A stretch of 64,000 nt of DNA from Legionella sp. (lineage in GTDB: Bacteria > Pseudomonadota > Gammaproteobacteria > Legionellales > Legionellaceae), in the NCBI GenBank assembly GCA_031291095.1, contig JARLJR010000135.1, positions 62,001 through 126,000 of the forward strand. The letters run 5' to 3'. The notes under the pieces are model-generated. The model was not told the DNA's origin. It saw only the letters and a list, made by a program, of their open reading frames with translations, and ran no database searches. Shown here one piece after another: positions 17,663 to 27,363 of the stretch (position 1 is the stretch's first letter; each line of letters opens with the position of its first letter). Made by a program: the position numbers and the translations under genes.

Positions 17663-19666
17663 ATGAACTTGTCACAAGAATTAGCAAATGCCATCCGCAT
17701 TTTAAGTATAGACGCCGTTGAGCAGGCCCAATCAGGTCATCCTGGAATGCCTTTAGGCATGGCTGATATTGCAACGGTATTGTGGAAAAAGTTTTTAAGA
17801 TATAACCCTAAAAACCCGCATTGGTTTAACCGTGACCGTTTTGTCTTGTCTAATGGCCATGGCTCGATGTTGCTTTATTCATTGTTACATTTAACAGGCT
17901 ATAATCTATCTATCGACGAACTTAAAAACTTTCGTCAATTAGACTCTAAAACTCCAGGCCACCCAGAATTGGGACATACTCCAGGAGTAGAAACCACAAC
18001 CGGGCCGCTAGGGCAAGGTTTAGCAAACGCAGTAGGTATGGCACTCGCAGAAAAAGCGTTAGCCAGTCATTATAATCAAGACGAATATGACCTGGTTGAC
18101 CATTATACCTATGTTTTCTTAGGTGATGGTTGTTTGATGGAAGGGATTTCTCATGAATCCTGTTCTTTAGCTGGGACTTTAGGACTAGGTAAACTTATTG
18201 CGTTTTATGATAATAATGGTATCTCCATCGACGGTAAGGTCGACTCCTGGTTTACCGATGACACCGCAGCTCGCTTTAAAGCCTATAATTGGCAGGTAGT
18301 TGAAGCCATTGATGGTCATGATATGGCTGCAATTGAACAAGCAATTATCCAAGCACGTGCCAACACCAGCCAACCCACGCTCATTATCTGTAATACGGTC
18401 ATTGGTCTTGGTTCTTCGGTTGCCGGTAGTGAAAAATCACATGGTTCACCATTAGGCGCTAAAGACATTGAAAAAACCCGTGAATTCTTTCACTGGCACC
18501 ATGCCCCCTTCGTAATTCCAGAAACCATCTATCAACAATGGAACCACGTGGAACAAGGCGAGCGGGAGGAACAAGAATGGTTAAGTCTATTGCATGACTA
18601 CCAACAACAACATCCATTAGAACACCGTGAATTTTTACGCCGCATTAATGGTGATCTTCCCGATGATTGGCAAAGTCATAGCCAGGCATTTTTAACACAA
18701 TGCCTACAAAATGAAAAAGCCATTGCCACGCGTAAATCATCACAACAATGCATTGAGCATTTTGCTAGCTTATTACCCGAAATGTTAGGCGGTTCTGCTG
18801 ATTTAACTGGCTCTAATAATACTGATTGGTCAGGTAGCAAGGCCATCAGCCATGAAGATTTTTCCGGTAATTATTTATACTATGGCGTACGTGAATTTGC
18901 TATGGCAGCCATCATGAATGGCATAGCGGTCCATGGCGGATTTATTCCTTACGCAGGCACCTTCCTGGTCTTTGCTGATTATGCCCGTAATGCCATACGC
19001 TTAAGCGCCTTAATGAAGCAGCGTGTTATTTATGTATTTACACATGATTCTATTGGTCTTGGCGAAGATGGCCCAACCCATCAACCTGTTGAGCATGCGG
19101 CCATGTTGCGTATGACTCCAGATATGACGGTTTGGCGTCCAGCAGATTTAATGGAAACAGCGGTAGCCTGGCAAACGGCCTTAGAACATCATAATGGCCC
19201 AACATCATTACTGCTTTCCAGACAAAATTTACCTGCCTTACCCCATCAGGAAAACGCTGCTGAATTAATTAAAAAAGGCGGCTACATCATTGTCGATTGT
19301 GATGGGCGTCCTGATGCAATTTTGATTGCTACCGGTTCTGAAGTGCAATTAGCCCTTGCCGCCGCAGAGCAAGTAAAATCCCAGGGGTTAAAAGTCCGCG
19401 TTGTTTCCATGCCTTGTGCGGAGCGTTTCTTAGCACAAGATCCAGGTTACAGAAACCAAGTGCTGCCTAAAGATGTTGAAACACGCATTGCAATTGAAGC
19501 AGCAAGTTCTGCTTATTGGTATCAATTCGTCGGGTTAAATGGCGCAGTCATTGGCCTTGAGCGCTTTGGTGTCTCGGCTCCAGCAGCAAAAGCGTATCAA
19601 TCACTGGGGATTACCGTAGAACGAATCGTTAAAACATTAGAAACATTAACTGCCAACTCAAACTAA
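17663..19666 (+). CDS. tkt: Transketolase
   Basis: 667 residues, full length. The thiamine-diphosphate motif begins [12 protein letters not shown]. Substrate residues are in [12 protein letters not shown] near the N-terminus and in the pyrimidine-domain segment [18 protein letters not shown]. It transfers two-carbon units between pentose and hexose/triose phosphates in the cytosol, linking the pentose-phosphate path to glycolysis. First gene of the tkt-gap-pgk-pyk cluster: gap starts 47 bases downstream, all on the same strand. Confidence 0.97.
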   Translation: MNLSQELANAIRILSIDAVEQAQSGHPGMPLGMADIATVLWKKFLRYNPKNPHWFNRDRFVLSNGHGSMLLYSLLHLTGYNLSIDELKNFRQLDSKTPGHPELGHTPGVETTTGPLGQGLANAVGMALAEKALASHYNQDEYDLVDHYTYVFLGDGCLMEGISHESCSLAGTLGLGKLIAFYDNNGISIDGKVDSWFTDDTAARFKAYNWQVVEAIDGHDMAAIEQAIIQARANTSQPTLIICNTVIGLGSSVAGSEKSHGSPLGAKDIEKTREFFHWHHAPFVIPETIYQQWNHVEQGEREEQEWLSLLHDYQQQHPLEHREFLRRINGDLPDDWQSHSQAFLTQCLQNEKAIATRKSSQQCIEHFASLLPEMLGGSADLTGSNNTDWSGSKAISHEDFSGNYLYYGVREFAMAAIMNGIAVHGGFIPYAGTFLVFADYARNAIRLSALMKQRVIYVFTHDSIGLGEDGPTHQPVEHAAMLRMTPDMTVWRPADLMETAVAWQTALEHHNGPTSLLLSRQNLPALPHQENAAELIKKGGYIIVDCDGRPDAILIATGSEVQLALAAAEQVKSQGLKVRVVSMPCAERFLAQDPGYRNQVLPKDVETRIAIEAASSAYWYQFVGLNGAVIGLERFGVSAPAAKAYQSLGITVERIVKTLETLTANSN

Positions 19667-19713
19667 TTATAATGCAAACCGCTGCGCTTTAAGAGCAGCA
19701 AAGGAGAAGTAGT

Positions 19714-20706
19714 ATGACTATACGTGTCGCGATTAATGGCTATGGCCGCATTGGGCGTTGTATTCTAAGATCTATTTTTGAATACAATCGACAAAACGAC
19801 TTTGAAGTCGTTGCGATCAATGATTTATCAGGGATTGACGTAACCTCCCATTTAACCCGCCATGATACAACCCATGGGCGTTTTCCTTGTGAAGTAACCA
19901 CTGAAGGCAATATGCTGATTATTGATGGCCATGCGATTCAGATTACTTCTGAACGCAACCCATTAGAACTGCCCTGGAACGAGTTAAATATTGATTTGGT
20001 TTTTGAATGTACTGGATATTTTACTGATCGCGAATCAGCAATGCAGCACATTACCGCAGGCGCTAAAAAGGTATTAATTTCTGCTCCAGGTAAAAATGTT
20101 GATGCCACAATTGTATATGGCGTGAACGACCACCTGCTGAAAGCAAGCGACCTAGTGGTTTCCAATGCGTCCTGTACCACCAACTGTTTAGCCCCAGTAG
20201 TTAAGCCATTAAATGACGCTCTAGGTATTGAACATGGTTTATTAAACACCGTACATGCCTACACAAATGACCAAGTACTTTTAGATGGTAGTCATAAAGA
20301 CTTGCACCGTGCTCGTGCTGCAGCGCATAATATTATTCCGACAAAAACAGGTGCTGCGGCAGCTGTAGGATTAGTTTTACCCGAATTAGCAGGAAAACTA
20401 GATGGCTTTGCAATGCGTGTTCCCGTAATCAACGTTTCGGTAATTGACCTAACATTCACTGCCCATCGCGAAACCTCTGTTGATGAAGTTAATGCTATTG
20501 TGAGTAAAGCACAAAGTCATGTATTGAAGATCAATGATGAGCCTTTGGTTTCTTCTGATTTCAATCATAATCCTGCCTCAGCTATTTTTGATACCACGCA
20601 AACTAAAGTATTTGGTAAGTTGGTAAAAATAGTTGCTTGGTATGATAACGAATGGGGTTTCTCCAATCGTATGTTAGATACAGCACATAAGATGATGAAC
20701 TGCTAA
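19714..20706 (+). CDS. gap: Glyceraldehyde-3-phosphate dehydrogenase, type I
   Basis: 330 residues. It has an N-terminal Rossmann fold GYGRIGR and AINDL (Asp favours NAD), the catalytic [12 protein letters not shown] (Cys about 155) and the C-terminal [12 protein letters not shown]. Converts glyceraldehyde-3-phosphate, phosphate and NAD+ to 1,3-bisphosphoglycerate. Erythrose-4-phosphate dehydrogenase is a close relative and cannot be excluded by motifs alone, but the position directly before pgk favours Gap. Strong AAGGAGA ribosome site 7 bases before the ATG. Confidence 0.95.
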   Translation: MTIRVAINGYGRIGRCILRSIFEYNRQNDFEVVAINDLSGIDVTSHLTRHDTTHGRFPCEVTTEGNMLIIDGHAIQITSERNPLELPWNELNIDLVFECTGYFTDRESAMQHITAGAKKVLISAPGKNVDATIVYGVNDHLLKASDLVVSNASCTTNCLAPVVKPLNDALGIEHGLLNTVHAYTNDQVLLDGSHKDLHRARAAAHNIIPTKTGAAAAVGLVLPELAGKLDGFAMRVPVINVSVIDLTFTAHRETSVDEVNAIVSKAQSHVLKINDEPLVSSDFNHNPASAIFDTTQTKVFGKLVKIVAWYDNEWGFSNRMLDTAHKMMNC

Positions 20707-20725
20707 ACCCCTTGCGGAGATAATA

Positions 20726-21916
20726 ATGAATCTGATCCAAATGAGCGATGTAGAACTTTCTGGAAAGAGAGTGCTAATTCGTGAAGATTTGAATGTGCCA
20801 ATCAAAGACGGGATAATTACAAGCGATCAACGTTTGCAAGCAGCCTTACCAACCCTGGAGGCTGCGTTGGCGGCTGGAGCTGCGGTGATGGTCCTATCGC
20901 ATCTTGGCCGACCAGAAGAGGGTAAATTTGAAAAACGCTTTTCTTTAGCCCCGGTTGCTGAATACTTAAAGCAAAACTTAAATTATCCAGTCCATTTTGT
21001 TACTGATTACCTCAATGGCGTAGACGCTCGTCCTGGTGAATTAGTAATTTGTGAAAATGTCCGCTTTAATCCCGGCGAAAAAAGCAATGATGAGCAATTG
21101 GCTAAAAAACTAGCCAGCCTTTGTGATGTGTTCATCATGGATGCCTTTGGTACCGCACATCGAGCCCAAGCCTCGACCTATGGAGTAGCTCAATTTGCTC
21201 CCGTTGCGGTAGCCGGCCCGTTATTAGTTAAAGAACTCAATGCCCTGAAAAAAGTTCTGAAAGCCCCACAAAAACCGATTGTGGCTATTGTTGGTGGTGC
21301 TAAAGTGTCTTCAAAATTGACCTTATTGCGACAATTAGTAGGCATGGTCGATTACCTGATTCCTGGAGGCGGTATTGCCAATACCTTCCTTAAAGCCCAA
21401 GGCTTTGAAATTGGGGTATCGCTTTATGAAGAAGACTTACTTGATGAAGCACGTGCCATCCTTAAGTTAGCAGAAGAAAAAGGCTGTCGAATTCCATTAC
21501 CTACCGATGTTGTGGTTGGCAAAACCTTCAGTGAAACCTGCCCAGCTTATAACAAATCACTGCATAATGTTGCTACTGACGATATGATTCTCGACATTGG
21601 GCCTGTGACCGTTAGTGACTATGTAGACATTATAAATGAAGCCAAAACCATCATTTGGAATGGACCCATTGGTGTTTTTGAGTTTGCCCAATTTGCTTAC
21701 GGCACACGTGCCTTAGCAATTGCCATTGCAGAAAGCGATGCGTTTTCAATCGCTGGCGGTGGTGATACTTTAGCTGCGATTGATTTATACGATCTCAATC
21801 AGCAAATATCTTATATTTCCACAGGCGGTGGGGCATTTCTGGAGTGTTTGGAAGGTAAAACACTACCAGCTGTTGCTATTTTGCAGGAGCGCGCTCAACA
21901 TGTTACGTCAGACTAA
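20726..21916 (+). CDS. pgk: Phosphoglycerate kinase
   Basis: 396 residues, standard length. RIREDLNVP-like N-terminus, substrate loop [18 protein letters not shown], nucleotide side GGAKVSSKL and [13 protein letters not shown], and NGPIGVFE near the C-terminus. Makes ATP and 3-phosphoglycerate from 1,3-bisphosphoglycerate. It starts 19 bases after gap with CGGAGAT as ribosome site; its last 17 bases overlap the start of pyk, so the two are probably translationally coupled. Confidence 0.97.
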   Translation: MNLIQMSDVELSGKRVLIREDLNVPIKDGIITSDQRLQAALPTLEAALAAGAAVMVLSHLGRPEEGKFEKRFSLAPVAEYLKQNLNYPVHFVTDYLNGVDARPGELVICENVRFNPGEKSNDEQLAKKLASLCDVFIMDAFGTAHRAQASTYGVAQFAPVAVAGPLLVKELNALKKVLKAPQKPIVAIVGGAKVSSKLTLLRQLVGMVDYLIPGGGIANTFLKAQGFEIGVSLYEEDLLDEARAILKLAEEKGCRIPLPTDVVVGKTFSETCPAYNKSLHNVATDDMILDIGPVTVSDYVDIINEAKTIIWNGPIGVFEFAQFAYGTRALAIAIAESDAFSIAGGGDTLAAIDLYDLNQQISYISTGGGAFLECLEGKTLPAVAILQERAQHVTSD

Positions 21917-23321
21917 AATCGTTGCCACTTTGGGGCCAGCAAGTAATGACCCTGTAACACTTCGTGCCATGTTAACCGCAGGTGTTGACGTGGTGCGTAT
22001 CAATTTTTCACATGCAGATGCCTCTGCCATAGAGTTGATTGCCTTGGTGCGTCAAATTGCTGAGGAATTACAACAACCTCTAGCAGTAATGGCCGATTTA
22101 CAAGGCCCGAAAATACGCATAGGTCGCTTTAAAGATAAGTCCATTACTCTTCATGAAGGGCAAGATTTTACTTTGGACTGTGAGGACACCAGCGAATTAG
22201 GTGATGAACGCTGGGTTTCGGTAGCTTATCCTAATTTAGATAAGGAACTGGCCCCTGGTGATTTTTTACTTATTAATGATGGTTTAATTGAATTACAAGT
22301 AAAGCAAATTTACGGTTCAAAAATTCATTGCACCGTTATTGAAGGTGGTGTCTTAACAAATCTGAAAGGCTTAAATAGAAAAGGTGGAGGATTAGCTGCT
22401 CGTACCTTAACTGAAAAAGATAAAAAGGACCTACGTACGGCATTGGCGGCACAAGTAGATTACATCAGTCTGTCCTTTGTAAAAGATGCTCAAGACATTC
22501 GCAACGCCCGTGCCTTAATGCAAGAATTTGGTGGGCTTCCCACTCCGATTATTGCCAAAATTGAGCGTAGTGAGGCTTTAGCGCGTTTAACCGAAATCAT
22601 TCAAGAGTCCGATGCCATCATGGTTGCACGTGGTGATCTGGGGGTCGAAGTGGGTGCTGCAGAAGTACCTGCAATTCAAAAGCATATTATTGGTCAGGCC
22701 CGTCGTTTGGATAAAGTAGTGATTACTGCAACTCAAATGATGGAGTCCATGATTAGTAATCCCCAACCTACGCGTGCTGAGGTTTCCGATGTTGCCAACG
22801 CCATCTTAGATGGGACCGATGCGGTAATGCTCTCGGCAGAAACAGCCAGTGGACAGTTTCCAGTAAAAGTCCTAACTATGGTTAATAAAATCTGCTTAAG
22901 TGCGGAGAAGCATGCAAGTTTTTATTATGATAGTACTTCTGAGACCTGTCATTACCAACGCGCTGACCAAGCAATAGCGATGGCAACCATGCATACGGCG
23001 AATCATTTCCCCATTCAAGCGATTGTGACCCTTACCGAATCTGGAGATACTGCCGTTTGGATTTCCAGACAACAAAGTACCGTACCAATTATTGCGATTT
23101 CCGCAAATAAACGCACTATTGGTCGTCTTAGTTTAGTGCAGAATGTTTTGCCGGTATTTATGGATTATCATCGATTTGCAGCAGAAAATTTAAACCAACA
23201 AGTAATTAATGAATTACTTGCGGCTCAGCATCTTGAGAAGAAAGGGTTTATTTTGTTAACACGTGGTAGAGCTATCGGTACTCCGGGAGGAACTAATAGT
23301 ATGGAAATTATTAAAATATAG
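21900..23321 (+). CDS. pyk: Pyruvate kinase
   Basis: 473 residues from the ATG at 21900 ([15 protein letters not shown]); the open frame extends further upstream inside pgk but the family begins here. Motifs: VRINFSHAD, the cation/substrate segment [20 protein letters not shown] and [12 protein letters not shown]; the C-terminal regulatory domain is present. Produces pyruvate and ATP from phosphoenolpyruvate. GGAGC in tgcaggagcgc, within the pgk end, supplies the ribosome site. Last gene of the operon. Confidence 0.96.
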   Translation: MLRQTKIVATLGPASNDPVTLRAMLTAGVDVVRINFSHADASAIELIALVRQIAEELQQPLAVMADLQGPKIRIGRFKDKSITLHEGQDFTLDCEDTSELGDERWVSVAYPNLDKELAPGDFLLINDGLIELQVKQIYGSKIHCTVIEGGVLTNLKGLNRKGGGLAARTLTEKDKKDLRTALAAQVDYISLSFVKDAQDIRNARALMQEFGGLPTPIIAKIERSEALARLTEIIQESDAIMVARGDLGVEVGAAEVPAIQKHIIGQARRLDKVVITATQMMESMISNPQPTRAEVSDVANAILDGTDAVMLSAETASGQFPVKVLTMVNKICLSAEKHASFYYDSTSETCHYQRADQAIAMATMHTANHFPIQAIVTLTESGDTAVWISRQQSTVPIIAISANKRTIGRLSLVQNVLPVFMDYHRFAAENLNQQVINELLAAQHLEKKGFILLTRGRAIGTPGGTNSMEIIKI

Positions 23322-23349
23322 GCTGAGGGTACCTAATTTCATTTTAGGG

Positions 23350-23382
23350 CCGAATTACCGTGGCTTAACCGCGGTAGTTCGG
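23350..23382 (+). terminator. Hairpin after pyk, candidate operon terminator
   Basis: Stem ccgaattaccg / cggtagttcgg (11 bp, one G-U) 28 bases after the pyk stop. It is not followed by a clear T run, so it may act with Rho or only protect the 3' end. Confidence 0.5.
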
Positions 23383-23453
23383 GAGTATTATTGGGGAGAA
23401 ACCCTTAAATAAGTGCCGCTATCTGCGCTAACGCTGAATTTAATTTGTTCTTG

Positions 23454-24353
23454 TTATCGCATTCCCATCGATAACTTAAACTCATTGTCATTATCTTTAG
23501 AATTTTTTATGAATGAAATATCACTTTTAGAAGCAAAAAATCTCGCTTTTAAGTAAAACTGATCACGCTCTAATTTATATTTAGTGACATATTCAGGTAT
23601 CTCATCATGCTGTTCAGCATCATCTTTTTTAGTAAAAAAATGAAGTTTTTCTCCATTTGCCGCTTCTTTAAATGCTTTACGATGTTCCCTGATTAAATTT
23701 CGTTCGCTCATCGTTTGAGGATTTGCTTGAATCATTTCCTTACTACGTTCGTTTTTCCATAAATAATAAATAATGGGTGATAAAGGAAACAGAATAATAC
23801 TAAAGAATAAGGCTACACTACCGCGTTGATACCATTTGCGCTTAGCAACTTGCTCTTGATAAATCGAGAACAACGTAGGATATAAAGCCATCTTTTCCGT
23901 GCTATTTAATTTAATTGCAGCTCTAGCAATATTAAGTCGGAGAAAAGTGTCGTCTAATTGCTCCTTCATTTTTTTAACTTTTTCCGCATAGAGCTCCTCT
24001 GATGACCTATATATCCTTAAACCGGGCTGCAATTGATTAGCCAAATAATTTAGATAATTACCTTGTTGCTGATGCACTGAAGCAATACCGTTCTGTAGTT
24101 GGAGCAAAGGATCGCCGCTAGCGCTTCTTTTCTCAGCTTCCTGTTGACGCTCCTTTACTGATAGCTCTAGATTTTTTAGTGCTTTGCCAATTTTCTTGAG
24201 CTCTAAATCCAAAAATCTTGCGGCATATATCTTATCTGCGCTTTTAGTAATCCATTTCTGAATATTATTTTCAATTTCAGCCTGGGTTTTAGCAGATGTA
24301 ACTGCTTTATTAAGAGTATCTTGTATGTCGTACGAAAAATTCAGCCTAGGCAT
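23454..24353 (-). CDS. Coiled-coil protein with one membrane segment, unknown function
   Basis: 299 residues. Residues 1-165 are helical and charged with heptad-like stretches (ELKKIGKALKNLELSVKERQ). A hydrophobic segment lies at about 181-199 (VALFFSIILFPLSPIIYYLW), and then a charged, K/E-rich tail of 100 residues. No family recognised. It is convergent with pyk (132-base gap) and lies downstream of the Wzz-like gene on the same strand, but a hairpin (24426-24450) separates them, so it is probably its own transcript. Confidence 0.65.
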   Translation of the reverse strand: MPRLNFSYDIQDTLNKAVTSAKTQAEIENNIQKWITKSADKIYAARFLDLELKKIGKALKNLELSVKERQQEAEKRSASGDPLLQLQNGIASVHQQQGNYLNYLANQLQPGLRIYRSSEELYAEKVKKMKEQLDDTFLRLNIARAAIKLNSTEKMALYPTLFSIYQEQVAKRKWYQRGSVALFFSIILFPLSPIIYYLWKNERSKEMIQANPQTMSERNLIREHRKAFKEAANGEKLHFFTKKDDAEQHDEIPEYVTKYKLERDQFYLKARFFASKSDISFIKNSKDNDNEFKLSMGMR

Positions 24354-24425
24354 TTTGAGTCTCTCTGGAGAGTTATTTAAATATAGTTCATATATGCCGG
24401 TAAGTTAATACAAAAAATGGCTCAC

Positions 24426-24450
24426 CACTACCGTAAAAAATACGGTAGTG
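24426..24450 (-). terminator. Terminator of the Wzz-like gene
   Basis: Perfect 10-bp stem cactaccgta / tacggtagtg with a 5-base A loop. On the minus strand it is followed after 8 bases by attttttg. Confidence 0.6.
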
Positions 24451-24497
24451 ACATAAATAAATAAGTACGTGGACGTTCTGAATGAAAGGGCATGAAT

Positions 24498-24529
24498 ACC
24501 CGTATTACGCTGCGCTAATTCGGGCTACC
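24498..24529. repeat. Dispersed palindromic repeat forming the end of the Wzz-like gene
   Basis: acccgtattacgctgcgct continues into aattcgggctacc, a copy of the widespread agcccggattacgctgcgctaatccgggct-type repeat. It encodes the last residues VARISAA and the stop codon of the gene on the minus strand. A partial copy lies at 37355-37386. Confidence 0.6.
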
Positions 24530-25554
24530 TTAGCGGTATTTTTACGCCAGGCGATTTGCAGCATGACTAAAAGAACCCCTATAAACATTCCGGAAACTAA
24601 AGACACCATTAGCATTAATCTTTTCCGGGGTGCGATGGGATCAACTGGGATTGCCAAAATCCCATCCTGATGAAATACCGCAACCTTATCTACATCAATC
24701 TTAAATGACTGGAAATAGGCGAGTTTTGCTTGCAAGTCACGGAGGTTAGGAATAAATGCATCATCAGAGGTACGCTTTGATAAATTTTTTATTTCCGCCT
24801 GCATCATTTCCATAGTAAATGGCGATTCATTGGCGTCATTCATTATTGCCTCATCATCCCAAAAGGTACGTGCGCTAGCCAATTGGAGCGTATGTACTTT
24901 CTCTTTTAACTGAGTGATGCGGTCTTGACGTTTAGCTCGTGCTGTTTTGCGCGCAATGTCCATTTGATGGCGCAAATTATTTACCAACACAGTATTCTGT
25001 TGTTGCATGTCTTTTAGTAAAACGTTTAGGGATTGCGACTTTACTACACTAACAAATTGCGTTAGCCACGTTGTGGTCAGCTTGGCATCTACACCCCGAA
25101 TTGCAACTGTATATTTTAAAAAACGATCATTCGTTTGTTTCGGATTAGGTATGACGGAAAAAACGTGAGAAAAAGCAGTATAGAGTTGTGTTGTAGTACG
25201 CCCTTTTTTTGAGCTTGTGGGCAAGGCAGGGAGATAATAATGTTCAAAAAAATAATGTTTCGCTTCTTCTGATAACAAAACATCATTAAACACACTATTA
25301 ACATCTTTAACCGTGATCGGTTGTAATGGTGAATTATCCCAGGAGCGTCCCTGATTAAGCTCAGCAATCTCCCCTTCACTTGCGGAAACAAGTCTAATTT
25401 TTGCCTCATAGACTGGAGTACTAAAATAAATAGCAGCACAACCTAAGACGAATCCCAGCACGGAGCATAAACTAATTAATATTTTGTGCTGATAAAGAAT
25501 ACGTAGTATGTCCATCATACTGATATCAGGGGTACCAATACCTTCTGTTTGCAT
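24505..25554 (-). CDS. Wzz-family polysaccharide chain-length determinant
   Basis: 349 residues. A Wzz N-terminal region with membrane helix at about 30-50 (ISLCSVLGFVLGCAAIYFST) is followed by SPVYEA-like TPVYEAKIRL. Next come a long periplasmic coiled-coil middle (about 180-260), then the proline-rich VDPIAPRKRLM and a second membrane helix at about 320-342. Such proteins sit in the inner membrane and set the length of O-antigen or capsule chains made by Wzy. No C-terminal tyrosine kinase. GGAG 9 bases before the ATG. The C-terminal seven residues come from a dispersed repeat, so the original end has been replaced. Confidence 0.87.
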   Translation of the reverse strand: MQTEGIGTPDISMMDILRILYQHKILISLCSVLGFVLGCAAIYFSTPVYEAKIRLVSASEGEIAELNQGRSWDNSPLQPITVKDVNSVFNDVLLSEEAKHYFFEHYYLPALPTSSKKGRTTTQLYTAFSHVFSVIPNPKQTNDRFLKYTVAIRGVDAKLTTTWLTQFVSVVKSQSLNVLLKDMQQQNTVLVNNLRHQMDIARKTARAKRQDRITQLKEKVHTLQLASARTFWDDEAIMNDANESPFTMEMMQAEIKNLSKRTSDDAFIPNLRDLQAKLAYFQSFKIDVDKVAVFHQDGILAIPVDPIAPRKRLMLMVSLVSGMFIGVLLVMLQIAWRKNTAKVARISAA

Positions 25555-25729
25555 CGTTAACTACTCCAGTCGTGGATTAACTTAAAAGGATGTAGGCTGG
25601 ATACTAAATAGTAATGCCTCCTTTGTCAAAGAATAGGCTTTAGAGGTTGTTGACAGAAAGTAAAAATTACGTATTATCATCCCCTAGTGCAGGCAGTATG
25701 TAATCGACTTTTCGCAAGCCAGGATCGAA

Positions 25730-27283
25730 GTGAGCTTTAAAAAAAACCTTATTGCTAATTATGCCAGTCAGATTTATATGACTTTGGCGGGCATCCTCAT
25801 CTTACCTCTATACCTCAAATATATGGGCGCAGAGGCTTATGGTTTAGTTGGTTTTTTTACCGCCTTACAAAGCTGGTTTAATGTCCTTGATTTAGGCTTA
25901 AGCCCTAGTATTTCACGAGAAACTGCTCGAATGCGGGCGGGTGCAATGAGCGCACGAAACTACCGCGAATTATTACGTGTTTTGCAGTTGCTGTTTTTCA
26001 TTATGATGTTCATTGGTACAGGAGCCCTGTTTTTACTGGCACCATACATGTCTCATTCCTGGCTGCAGGCTCAAACCATTCCAGCACAAGAAATCCAAAT
26101 TGCCTTACAATTAATGGCCGCCAGTATTGGGCTACGCTGGATGTGTGGTTTATACCGCGCTACCGTAATCGGTGCAGAACGTTTTGTTTGGTTAAGTTAT
26201 TACACTTGGGTCTTTACTACATTACGTTACTTGGGCGTCTTATTGGTTTTAATCTATATAGGCACCACGCCCTTTTTATTCTTTTTCTACCAAATTATTA
26301 TTTCTCTTTTTGAATTAGTCTTTCTTGCCAGCAAAGCCATTCGTGAATTCCCAAGCCTTCCCCAGGAACAAAAACTCTCCTGGAAACTTGCAGATCTAGT
26401 GGCCTGCATCAAACCGATTCTCCCCTTTGCATTAAGTATTGCGGTAACCTCTTCTATTTGGATAGTCATCACCCAAACGGATAAATTGATTCTTTCCAAA
26501 TTATTATCCCTTACCGAGTATGGTTATTTTACCTTAGGGGTGCTGGCTGCAAGTGGAGTAATGTTATTTAGTGCACCATTTAGTATGGTACTTCAACCTC
26601 GTTTGGCTAAGTTGAAGGCGGAGGACAAAGATAAGGAGCTCCTTACTTTATATCGGCAAGCAACTCAATTTGTTGCGTCAATTACTATTCCTGCAAGTAT
26701 TGTATTAGCTTTTTTTCCAGAACAAGTACTCTGGTTGTGGACGAATAACCTTAATGTCGCCGCGGCTACCGCTCCAGTCTTGCGTTTGTATGCCCTGGGC
26801 AATGCGGCCTTGGCATTTACTACTTTTCCCTATTACTTACAATATGCGAATGGCACCATGCGCTTGCATCTGATTGGTAATACCTGTTTTGCCATGGTAC
26901 TTATTCCATCAATCATATGGGCAACACTGCATTTTGGGATGATTGGTGCGGCTAAGGTATGGTTCTTAGCTAATCTTAGTTTCTTCTTCATTTGGACTGC
27001 CTTTGTGCATCGCCGTTTTATAAAGAATACCCATCTGCGTTGGCTGTGTGCTGATTTGCTCCCTATTGTGCTACTTTCTTTGCTGACGGTATCTACTTTG
27101 AATGGCTTGATTACAACACCGGATAATAAATTAACCTGGATTTTGAAGATTGGTTTTATTTCTCTGAGTTGTGTGCTGTTGAATTTATTGTTAGTTAAGT
27201 TTTCTTTTGTAGTTGGTCTATTGCGAAAGTTTTTTGATACGAAAATTCGGGTTAAAAAGCATTCTTCTTCGACCTTGTCTTGA
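25730..27283 (+). CDS. Wzx-like polysaccharide flippase
   Basis: 517 residues with about 12-14 membrane segments and the MATE/MOP-superfamily look (N-terminal NYASQIYMTLAGILILPLYL, then LDLGLSPSISRETA). It would flip undecaprenyl-linked repeat units across the inner membrane. GTG start at 25730 with AGGA 8 bases ahead; no ATG earlier. It is the only plus-strand gene of the locus: divergent from the Wzz-like gene and convergent with the asparagine synthase. The substrate is unknown. Confidence 0.87.
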   Translation: MSFKKNLIANYASQIYMTLAGILILPLYLKYMGAEAYGLVGFFTALQSWFNVLDLGLSPSISRETARMRAGAMSARNYRELLRVLQLLFFIMMFIGTGALFLLAPYMSHSWLQAQTIPAQEIQIALQLMAASIGLRWMCGLYRATVIGAERFVWLSYYTWVFTTLRYLGVLLVLIYIGTTPFLFFFYQIIISLFELVFLASKAIREFPSLPQEQKLSWKLADLVACIKPILPFALSIAVTSSIWIVITQTDKLILSKLLSLTEYGYFTLGVLAASGVMLFSAPFSMVLQPRLAKLKAEDKDKELLTLYRQATQFVASITIPASIVLAFFPEQVLWLWTNNLNVAAATAPVLRLYALGNAALAFTTFPYYLQYANGTMRLHLIGNTCFAMVLIPSIIWATLHFGMIGAAKVWFLANLSFFFIWTAFVHRRFIKNTHLRWLCADLLPIVLLSLLTVSTLNGLITTPDNKLTWILKIGFISLSCVLLNLLLVKFSFVVGLLRKFFDTKIRVKKHSSSTLS

Positions 27284-27303
27284 AAGCCACGGCCTCAAAA
27301 AAC

Positions 27304-27352
27304 ACGTCATCCTCAAGAGCTTAAGACGAAAGTTCTCCTGGACGACGTATTC
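27304..27352. repeat. Dispersed cgtcatcc-type palindromic repeat
   Basis: acgtcatcctcaagagc to ggacgacgt: degenerate inverted ends of the same kind as at 37445, 53764 and 55955. It fills the space between two convergent genes. Confidence 0.45.
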
Positions 27353-27363
27353 AGAGTAAAGAG

